Translations under genes and position numbers: made by a program
Notes under the pieces: model-generated
Seen by the model: the letters and a program-made list of their open reading frames with translations, nothing else
Told to the model about the DNA's origin: nothing
Databases searched by the model: none
Part shown: piece after piece, positions 5,868 through 11,755 of the stretch
How the letters are laid out: the number at the start of each line of letters is the position of its first letter
Numbering within the stretch: the first letter of the stretch is position 1
Assembly (NCBI GenBank): GCA_021785115.1
Contig: JAJYGO010000112.1
Span: forward strand, 1 to 12,748
From: Chloroflexota bacterium
GTDB lineage: Bacteria; Chloroflexota; Limnocylindria; Limnocylindrales; CSP1-4
Reading direction: 5' to 3'
DNA: 12,748 bases

Positions 5868-6923
5868 ATGGCGAGCGGTTCACCGGGGGGTTCGGTGAGA
5901 CGGATCCACTGGGGTGGACCCCGCGTCTGGATCGTGTCGGCCCTGCTCGTGCTGACCGTCGCCGTGATCGGCGTCATCGCGGTCGATCGCGCCGCCATCG
6001 GCTCTGCTCCCGCCGCCCAGGGGGGCCCGTTCGCGAACGAGGTCGCCTCGGTCGGGCAGGTCGTGCCCGCATCCGCGAACAGCTGGCAGGTGGCGTGGGT
6101 CACGCCCTCCGTCCAGCTGACCGGGGTTGCCGCGTTCGATCCCACCCACGTCTGGGTGGCCGGCTCGGACGGTCTCCTGTATGCCTGGGACGGCACCGGG
6201 TGGAACGTGCGCCGTCTCGACGATGACATCGCGGCCATGGCGGCGGTCAACCAGCACGATGCCTGGGTGTCCAGCGATGACGGGATCCGCCACCTCTCCG
6301 GCTCGAAGTGGTCGCTGACCAGCCACGACGGCACGGTCACGGCCCTCGCCGCGCTCGATCCCTCGCACGCCTGGGCCGCCTCTGCGAGCGGCATCCTGGC
6401 CTGGAACGGGAGCCAGTGGTCGCTGGCCTACGCCGCGCACGGCGCGCGCCTCGACGCGATCTCCGCGCTGGACGCGTCCCACGCCTGGGCTGTCGGCTCG
6501 CTTCCCGACGGCGGCGGCGTGGTGGTCGCGTGGAACGGGTTCGAGTGGAGCCTGCAGGCCAGCGTGCCCGTCGCCCTGTCGGCCGTCTATGCGGCCGACG
6601 CCCGGCACGCCTGGGCGGTGAGCCGGGAAGGCTCGATCTACGCCTGGAACGGCACCGTGTGGCAGCTGGAGACGGACCTGCACCAGCAGCTGACCGCGGT
6701 GGCGGGAACAGATGCCGCGCACGTCTGGGCCAGCACCTCCTCCGGCCAGGTGCTCTTCCGGGACGGCACGAGCTGGGACGTCATCTATCACGCGCCGACC
6801 ACGGTCACCGGCCTGGCGCCCCTGGATGCCGCGAACGTCTGGGCGATCGGCTTCGACACCGTCTACGGCACGCAGACTCCGGGCAGCAGCACCCAGGCCG
6901 TCTACAACGTCCCCGGCTTCTGA
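5868..6923 (+). CDS. Membrane-anchored seven-repeat beta-propeller protein
   Basis: This is a 351-residue protein of unknown function. A short basic N-terminus is followed by one hydrophobic segment (about 19-39) acting as signal anchor or signal peptide, so the rest should be outside the cell. From residue 82 to the end there are seven repeats of about 36-41 residues, starting near 82, 121, 157, 195, 236, 274 and 312. The repeat pattern is roughly: hydrophobic strand, A-x-D-x-x-HAWAVG, G-x-I-x-WNG-x-x-W-x-L. The last repeat lacks the closing WNGxxWxL strand. The segment just before repeat 1 (NSWQVAW, 71-77) has that character, as expected if the ring closes by a Velcro strand. Lectin-like or scaffold roles are possible; no catalytic motif is seen. 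It has its own promoter region and is a single-gene unit bounded by a hairpin downstream. Confidence 0.85.
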   Translation: MASGSPGGSVRRIHWGGPRVWIVSALLVLTVAVIGVIAVDRAAIGSAPAAQGGPFANEVASVGQVVPASANSWQVAWVTPSVQLTGVAAFDPTHVWVAGSDGLLYAWDGTGWNVRRLDDDIAAMAAVNQHDAWVSSDDGIRHLSGSKWSLTSHDGTVTALAALDPSHAWAASASGILAWNGSQWSLAYAAHGARLDAISALDASHAWAVGSLPDGGGVVVAWNGFEWSLQASVPVALSAVYAADARHAWAVSREGSIYAWNGTVWQLETDLHQQLTAVAGTDAAHVWASTSSGQVLFRDGTSWDVIYHAPTTVTGLAPLDAANVWAIGFDTVYGTQTPGSSTQAVYNVPGF

Positions 6924-6973
6924 TCGGCACGGCCGCAGCGCACGCGTTGCGCCGCCGGCGGCCCCCGGACGCG

Positions 6974-7009
6974 ACGAGACCGCCCTCCGGTGTCGGAGCG
7001 CGGTCTCGT
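6974..7009. terminator. Bidirectional terminator-like hairpin between convergent genes
   Basis: ACGAGACCGC (6974-6983) pairs perfectly with GCGGTCTCGT (7000-7009). Inside, after one C/C mismatch, CTCCG (6985-6989) pairs with CGGAG (6994-6998) around a GTGT loop. That gives 15 pairs in a 36-nt element, placed 50 bp after the propeller stop and 66 bp after the stop of the opposite-strand small gene. It lacks a U-tract on both sides, as many high-GC terminators do. Confidence 0.6.
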
Positions 7010-7075
7010 GGTGGGTGTCCGCGGCGAGCCCGTCCCAGTTGGGGCCCGTCGCCGACGTGCGAGGTGTGCCGGGGC

Positions 7076-7291
7076 TCAGCTCACGCGGAGCGCGATCCCC
7101 TGCCGATCGTGCGGCTGGTCGACGCAGGCGACGCGACAGCCGCGCGCGTCGTGGCCGCCGAACGGGTGGAAGTGGCGCCAGAGGCGGCTGTTCTCGGGAT
7201 CCTGGGTGAGGCGGCACCCGCAGGCCGCGCAGGTGACGGGCCCGTCGACGCGCCGGACCTCGGATGCGCCGGGGTCGGTGAAGCTGTACAT
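7076..7291 (-). CDS. Small Cys/His-rich protein, probably zinc-binding
   Basis: This is a 71-residue protein that I do not recognise. It has CxxC at 21-24 with a third Cys26, then HFH (His40, His42), His47, Cys52, Cys56 and His61 in a GGHDARGCRVACVDQPHD context. The spacing suggests a zinc-ribbon-like or metal-binding fold with two ligand clusters. There is no signal peptide or membrane segment. That it is a real gene is supported by AGGAGG 9 nt before the ATG, the motif density, and placement against a convergent terminator hairpin. A TAGCCT at 7313-7318 on the minus strand could be its -10. It lies 124 bp downstream of the response regulator gene on the same strand, so it might also be reached by read-through. 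No function can be assigned. Confidence 0.7.
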   Translation of the reverse strand: MYSFTDPGASEVRRVDGPVTCAACGCRLTQDPENSRLWRHFHPFGGHDARGCRVACVDQPHDRQGIALRVS

Positions 7292-7415
7292 GGTGGCGTT
7301 CCTCCTCGCCAGAGGCTAGGAAACGCGCGCGCCGGCGTCGGCATCGTGCCGGATACGCTTCGGTGACGGAACGGTTACGGGCCGCGACGGCGGCCGCGAC
7401 TGTGCCGGGAGCCGG

Positions 7416-8162
7416 CTACGTCCGTGCCGGTCCGCGCAGGCACCAGCCCACGGCGCGCACCGAGGCCAGCGCCGGGCCCGAGTCCTCATCCAGCTTGCGC
7501 CGGAGCCGCGCGAGGTGCGGCTTCAGCCACAGCGGGTCCGGGTCGCGCTCGCCCGGCCATCCCGCGGCCAGGAGGCCGGCGTGGCCCACCAGCTGGCCCT
7601 GCGCCACCACCAGCGCCTCGAGCAGCCGGTACTCGATCGGCGTCAGCACGAGCGGCACGTCTGCCACGCGCGCCTCGTGGCGCCCGGGCTCCAGGAGCAG
7701 GTCATCGAACGCGAGCGGCGCCGCGGGACGTCCCGGCCAACCGGGGACACCGACCTCGCCGGCGATCCCGCCGGCCGCCGCCCGCGGAGCCCGGCGCATC
7801 GCCGCGCGGATGCGGGCCAGCAGCTCCTGCTTGCCGAACGGCTTCTCCAGGTAGTCGTCGGCGCCCAGGTCGAGCGCCCGCACCTTGGCGGCCTCGGAAC
7901 GCTCGCCGCTCACGACGATGATGGGGACGTCGGCGCCGTCCTCACGCAGCTGGCGGGCGACACTGAACCCGTCCGGCCCCGGCATCGCCAGGTCCAGCAG
8001 GACCAGGTCGGGGGATTCCTCCCGCCAGCGCCGGACGGCGGTGAGCCCGTCGTACGCGGTCACGACCTGGTGGCCCTCCGTCCCGACCAGCGCGGTGATG
8101 GCGCCGACCATGGCCGGGTCGTCGTCCACCACCAGGATGCGCAGGGGGTGGGCGTCGTTCAC
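7416..8162 (-). CDS. Two-component response regulator, OmpR/PhoB type
   Basis: This is a DNA-binding response regulator of 248 residues. The receiver domain (about 8-122) has the acidic pair Asp13/Asp14, the phosphorylation site Asp57 (LVLLDLAMPG), Ser85 and Lys107 (YLEKPF), all as expected for an active domain. After a Gly/Pro-rich linker (about 127-150), a winged-helix output domain spans about 151-246, with LTPIEYRLLEAL and the recognition-helix region LKPHLARLRRKLDE ending in RAVGWCLR. The start is the GTG at 8162, which overlaps the kinase stop by 4 bp (GTGA). This strongly supports coupled translation and makes the kinase its partner. The overall look is KdpE/PhoB-like, but no potassium or phosphate genes are nearby, so the regulon is unknown. 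Confidence 0.92.
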   Translation of the reverse strand: MNDAHPLRILVVDDDPAMVGAITALVGTEGHQVVTAYDGLTAVRRWREESPDLVLLDLAMPGPDGFSVARQLREDGADVPIIVVSGERSEAAKVRALDLGADDYLEKPFGKQELLARIRAAMRRAPRAAAGGIAGEVGVPGWPGRPAAPLAFDDLLLEPGRHEARVADVPLVLTPIEYRLLEALVVAQGQLVGHAGLLAAGWPGERDPDPLWLKPHLARLRRKLDEDSGPALASVRAVGWCLRGPART

Positions 8163-9448
8163 AGCGCCACCGCCGCGGCCAGCGCGACCACGAAGCACGC
8201 CCCGCCGCCGGGGGCGGGCTCGCACCAGATCCGCGCCCCCATCGCCTCGCCGAGCCGCCGGGCCGCATACAGGCCGATCCCGGACCCGCGGGCCGCGCCG
8301 GTCTCGCTGCGCCGCGCGTACGGCTCGAAGATGCGTTCCCGCCACTCCTCCGGGACGCCCGGGCCCTCGTCCGACACCGACAGCCGGGCGATCCCCTCCG
8401 TGATGTCGGTGTGGATGGTGATCGTGGTGCCCGGGGGCGCGTACTTGACGGCGTTCTCCAGCAGGTGCTCCAGGATCTGGCGGAGTCGGCCGGACTCGCC
8501 CAGCACGCGGAGCCCGCGCCGCCCCTCGTGCTCCAGGTGGTGGCGCCGGAGCAACGGGCCCATCTCCGCGACGGTCTCCTCCACGATCCCGGTCAGGTCG
8601 ATCGGGACGAGGTCGAGCGGGGCCTGCTCCTCGGGGCGCACGGACGCCAGGATGGAATCCACCAGCCGGTCAAGTCGCGTCACCTGCTCGTCGGCCAGGC
8701 GGTGCCATTCGAGGGCACTCGGCACGGTGCCGCCGCCGTCCCCGACCGCCTCGGCGAGCAGGTCGAGGTAGGCGCGGACGACCGCGAGCGGCGTCCGGAG
8801 CTCGTGGGTGACCAGGGCGACCAGCTCGGCCTGCGCCCGCTCGATCGCCTTGAGCGCGGCCACCTGCGCCTCGGCCTCGCGTTGCAGCCGGCCCTTCTCG
8901 ACGATCCCGGTCAGGAGGTCCGCGATGGCGCGCAGGTGCGCCACGTCGCGCGGCGCGAAGTCCCGGCGCTGCTCGGTCTGCACGTTGAGGACGCCCACGA
9001 CCTGGTCGTTCCAGGAGAGCGGCACCGAGAGCATCGAGGCGACGAACCGCCGCTGGTCGATGCCACGGACCCAAAGGAAGCGCTCGTCGGAGCGGACGTC
9101 CGGGATCACCATCGGCTCCCTCGATGCCGCGACGCGCCCGGTGATCCCCTCGCCGAACGGCACCTGGGCGCGCCCGATCTGGTGGCGATCCAGGCCGTTG
9201 GTGGCGGCGAGTGTCAGGTGATGGCCGTCCCGGTCGAGCAGGTAGAGCGACGAGACGTCGGCCTTCAGCGCGTCCCGCGTCCCGTCGACCACGATCGACA
9301 GCAGCTCATCCCAGGTCCGGGCGGTGGTCGCCAGGCGCGCGACCTCGTGGAGGAACAGGAGTTCCTCCAGCTGCCGCCGCTCGTCGCCGGCCACGGGGGC
9401 CGGCGGAGACGCAACCGGATCGGGCCCCTCGACGTCCGCGTAGTCCAT
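8159..9448 (-). CDS. Soluble GAF-domain sensor histidine kinase
   Basis: This is the sensor kinase partner of the adjacent response regulator. The 429 residues hold an N-terminal GAF domain (about 45-185), a short coiled linker (about 186-208), a dimerisation/phosphoacceptor domain with His215 in LVTHELRTPLAVV, and an ATPase domain. The latter has the N box (LLENAVKYAPPG, Asn332), G1 (DEGPGVP, 360-366), F box (IFEPYARR) and G2 (GSGIGLY, 388-394). No membrane segment or signal peptide is seen, so it should sense an intracellular cue such as a small ligand, light or redox state. The ligand cannot be read from the sequence. The ATG at 9448 lies 9 bp after the DUF488-type gene stop; no good ribosome-binding site is visible. 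Confidence 0.93.
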   Translation of the reverse strand: MDYADVEGPDPVASPPAPVAGDERRQLEELLFLHEVARLATTARTWDELLSIVVDGTRDALKADVSSLYLLDRDGHHLTLAATNGLDRHQIGRAQVPFGEGITGRVAASREPMVIPDVRSDERFLWVRGIDQRRFVASMLSVPLSWNDQVVGVLNVQTEQRRDFAPRDVAHLRAIADLLTGIVEKGRLQREAEAQVAALKAIERAQAELVALVTHELRTPLAVVRAYLDLLAEAVGDGGGTVPSALEWHRLADEQVTRLDRLVDSILASVRPEEQAPLDLVPIDLTGIVEETVAEMGPLLRRHHLEHEGRRGLRVLGESGRLRQILEHLLENAVKYAPPGTTITIHTDITEGIARLSVSDEGPGVPEEWRERIFEPYARRSETGAARGSGIGLYAARRLGEAMGARIWCEPAPGGGACFVVALAAAVAL

Positions 9449-9457
9449 GAGCGGAGT

Positions 9458-9865
9458 TCACGACGTGGCGCGGCGCCTGTCAAATGGCGGTCCCTGTTCC
9501 TGCCCGCCGGCGGGATGCTCCAGGAGCGCCTCGCGGATGACGACGGCCTGGTTGTGCTCCGCGTCGGCCGCGCCGTACACGAGGGTCAGCCGGCCGCCCC
9601 GGGACAGGCGCGCGAGCCGGTCCAGGGCAGGCTGCCGGTCGGGCGACGCCAGCTCGGCCAGGTAGCGCCGTCGGAACTCGTCCCAGCGTGCGGGTTCGTG
9701 GCCGAACCAGCGGCGCAGCTCATCGGACGGGGCCACATCGCGCTCCCAGGCGACGAGCGCCAGGGACTCCCGGGAACGCCCGCGGGGCCAGACCCGGTCG
9801 ACCAGCACGCGCGACCCGTCGTCGGCGCCGGGCTCCTCGTAGGCGCGCTTCAGTCGAACGTCCAT
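9458..9865 (-). CDS. DUF488 family protein (YeaO-like)
   Basis: This is a small cytoplasmic protein of 135 residues in the DUF488/YeaO family, whose biochemical role is not established. The family signatures are clear: LVDRVWPRG (about 26-34), APSDELRRWFGHEPARWDEF, RRYLAEL, and TLVYGAADAEHNQAVV near the C-terminus. The Arg/Gln-rich tail after about residue 118 is not conserved in character. The ATG at 9865 was chosen because the family begins right there (MDVRLKRAYEEPG). The open frame continues upstream to 10108, but that part overlaps the methyltransferase gene in another frame and has no family resemblance. No ribosome-binding site is visible. A GACACT 8 nt before the ATG may be a weak -10 of a leaderless transcript. 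It lies 47 bp after the methyltransferase stop and 9 bp before the kinase. Confidence 0.88.
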   Translation of the reverse strand: MDVRLKRAYEEPGADDGSRVLVDRVWPRGRSRESLALVAWERDVAPSDELRRWFGHEPARWDEFRRRYLAELASPDRQPALDRLARLSRGGRLTLVYGAADAEHNQAVVIREALLEHPAGGQEQGPPFDRRRATS

Positions 9866-9912
9866 GGAGGTCAAGTGTCGCAGACGCGGCGCCTGGTGGC
9901 CGTCGGCGTCGC

Positions 9913-11634
9913 CTACCCGAACAGCTCCTGCTGGTCGGCAGCCTTCTCTCGGGGGATGCGCTCCGCCTGCTGGTAGGTCGAGTACACCATCGGCGGCAGC
10001 TGGGGCTTCCTGCCTTCCAGTAGCTCGCGGATGGTCAGGATCTGCACGCGCGGAAAGTCGCGGCGGGCGGGTCTGGCGCCCTCGTCCATGGAGCTGAATA
10101 ACTCCCACTCGTAGAGGCCGGCCGTGTCCGCCTCCAGGCGCATCTCGCGAGTCGGCTCTTCCAGCGTCACGAACAGGCCGATGGCGGCCCTCTCCCGCTC
10201 CAGGGTCCCCTTGAGGTCGCGCACCATGCCCGAGTTGACGGCGCCCGACTTGACGCTGACGAGGACCGTCTGCAGCTCACCGTGGCGGCCGGTGAAGGTG
10301 AGCTTGCCGTCGATGCCGCGGTCGGAGCCCTTCTTCTCGATGCCGCCCACCGGTCGCGCGTCCACCAGCGAGAGCGCCCAGTACTGGAACTGGTATCGGC
10401 CCTCGAGCCCCTGCTGCGCGAGCTGGCGGGCGCCCTCCACCTCGGTCGGGCTGCCGATCACCGGCACGTCGGCCAGACCGAAGCTGTCCATCAGGCGCGC
10501 CCGCATGACCGCGATCGAGAGCCAGGTGATGTCGATCCCGATCCAGCGGCGGTCGAGCTTCTGTGCCGCGACGAGCGCGGTGCCGCAGCCGCAGAAGGGG
10601 TCGAGCACGATGTCGCCCGGGTTCGAGGAGGCCGAAATGATCCGTTCGAGGAGCGCAACGGGCTTCTGGGTGGGGTAGCCGAGACGCTCCCTCGCGGTCT
10701 GGTTGAGCCTGTCGATGTCAGTCCACACATCACCCACCACAACCACTCGATCCTCGTGACGGAAGGGAACGGTCGCGCGGCGCCTTGGCCATCCCCCGTT
10801 GGGTGGCCAGTGGATCAGTCCCTGTTTATCCCAGTCCTCCATCTGCGCCAGACCGTTGGCCCAATGTCGTCCGTAGCGCCCAGGGTCGAAGCCTCGCCAC
10901 GGCCTGCCGCTCTCGCCTTCGCTGGCGCCAGGCGCCGTAAGCTCGTACGACTGGTACCGCTCGTGATCGGGTCCACTCACGAGCGTATGTGGCATGCGTG
11001 ACCGCTCCGCTGCGACTCGTACCGGCGAGAAGTGAAAGGCCGGTGATCGTGCGAACTGCAGGATCACGTCATGGAGCCGCGGCCAACGTCCGGTCGTGCC
11101 GCGGGCGTTCGTCCGCTGCCAGACGAGTTCCGCGACGTAGTTCTCCGGTCCGAACACCCCGTCCAGCACCAGCTTCAGGTAGTGGCTCGCAGTCGGGTCG
11201 CAGTGAAGGTAGAGCGATCCCGTCGGCTTCAGGACGCGGTGCAGCTCGACCAGGCGCACCGCCATCTCGACCAGGTAGGCGGTCATCTGGTTGGTGCCCA
11301 GCCCCGCCCGCAGAGCGGCCACGATGGTGCTCACCCGGTCCGGCACACGGCCTTCGTGCCGTGAGGTGTTCGTCAGGTACGCGTAGACCGCCTCCGCCGA
11401 TGGGCCCCAGTGCCAGGTGTCCTCGAACGCGAGCAGCTGCGCGTCCGACGTCCGCCCCGACTCGTCGCGGAAGATCACGTTGTAGTCGCGGTTCGAGTTG
11501 AACGGCGGATCCAGGTAGACCAGGTCGACCGACGCATCGGGGACGTGGTGCCGGAGGATGTCCAGGTTGTCGCCGTAGTAGAGGACGTTCGTCTTCACGC
11601 CGATCCGGGCCCAGCTGACCCCGCTCGCGGCCAC
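9913..11634 (-). CDS. Site-specific DNA methyltransferase fused to a nuclease-like domain
   Basis: This 573-residue protein is predicted to methylate an adenine N6 or cytosine N4 using S-adenosylmethionine. The catalytic motif IV, DPPFNSNRDYN (42-52), comes before the SAM-binding motif I, DPFCGCGTALVAA (345-357), with TQKP at 322-325. This is the permuted beta-class order. The variable part (about 165-310) should hold target recognition. The C-terminal part (about 415-520) looks like a restriction-endonuclease (PD-(D/E)xK, Mrr-like) domain: GSDRGIDGKLTF (436-447) and VSVKSG (459-464). Ser460 stands where the E or Q of the (D/E)xK motif is usual. The GTG at 11634 follows directly after an in-frame stop and is the earliest start; a GTG at 11598 is the alternative. 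There is one TTA codon (10099-10101). It may be a single-chain restriction-modification enzyme or an orphan epigenetic methylase. Confidence 0.9.
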   Translation of the reverse strand: MAASGVSWARIGVKTNVLYYGDNLDILRHHVPDASVDLVYLDPPFNSNRDYNVIFRDESGRTSDAQLLAFEDTWHWGPSAEAVYAYLTNTSRHEGRVPDRVSTIVAALRAGLGTNQMTAYLVEMAVRLVELHRVLKPTGSLYLHCDPTASHYLKLVLDGVFGPENYVAELVWQRTNARGTTGRWPRLHDVILQFARSPAFHFSPVRVAAERSRMPHTLVSGPDHERYQSYELTAPGASEGESGRPWRGFDPGRYGRHWANGLAQMEDWDKQGLIHWPPNGGWPRRRATVPFRHEDRVVVVGDVWTDIDRLNQTARERLGYPTQKPVALLERIISASSNPGDIVLDPFCGCGTALVAAQKLDRRWIGIDITWLSIAVMRARLMDSFGLADVPVIGSPTEVEGARQLAQQGLEGRYQFQYWALSLVDARPVGGIEKKGSDRGIDGKLTFTGRHGELQTVLVSVKSGAVNSGMVRDLKGTLERERAAIGLFVTLEEPTREMRLEADTAGLYEWELFSSMDEGARPARRDFPRVQILTIRELLEGRKPQLPPMVYSTYQQAERIPREKAADQQELFG

Positions 11635-11653
11635 TCAGGGTTGACTGGTCGGC

Positions 11654-11659
11654 AGTGTA
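11654..11659 (-). promoter_or_regulatory. Candidate -10 element of the methyltransferase gene
   Basis: The minus strand reads TACACT, a good TANNNT match, with transcription expected near 11647 and a leader of about 12 nt before the GTG. The -35 zone would fall in 11677-11682, inside the 23-bp repeat array. No TTGACA-like hexamer is present. Confidence 0.4.
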
Positions 11660-11661
11660 CG

Positions 11662-11753
11662 GCGGCACGGTCCGGCGGGCTGCCGCGGCAGAACGGCACT
11701 GCCATATGCGGCAAAACGGTATTCCACGATGCGGCAGAGTGGTAGTGTGCGGC
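11662..11753. repeat. Four in-register 23-bp tandem repeats between divergent genes
   Basis: GCGGCA recurs at 11662, 11685, 11708 and 11731, exactly 23 bp apart. The last three units share the longer core GCGGCARARYGGYA; units 2 and 3 agree at 16 of 23 positions and units 3 and 4 at 14 of 23. The first unit keeps only GCGGCA and is degenerate beyond it. A perfect palindrome, TGCCGCGGCA (11681-11690), spans the junction of units 1 and 2. The 23-bp period is close to two helical turns, so a protein could bind all units on one face. The array lies exactly between the two candidate -10 elements. It has no spacers and is not a CRISPR array. Confidence 0.75.
11743..11748 (+). promoter_or_regulatory. 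Candidate -10 element of the ATPase gene (leaderless)
   Basis: TAGTGT fits TANNNT and ends 7 nt before the GTG at 11756, so transcription would start at the start codon. It lies inside the last 23-bp repeat unit, and the -35 zone (about 11720-11725) lies inside the third, so binding to the array should affect this promoter. Confidence 0.4.
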
Positions 11754-11755
11754 CC

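Noticed and set aside
5452..5883. A minus-strand open frame of 143 residues in the add-propeller gap
   Set aside because: It is an Arg/Gly-rich low-complexity translation with no ribosome-binding site, and it overlaps both flanking genes.
8411..9976. A 521-residue plus-strand open frame opposite the kinase and DUF488 genes
   Set aside because: It is a mirror of the kinase coding frame with no domain of its own, for the same GC-driven reason.
9866..10108. A longer start for the DUF488-type protein
   Set aside because: It would overlap the methyltransferase 3' end out of frame, and the family begins at MDVRLKRAYEEPG.
11662..11753. CRISPR array
   Set aside because: The units are directly adjacent with no spacers, diverge from each other, and number only four; there are no cas genes in view.
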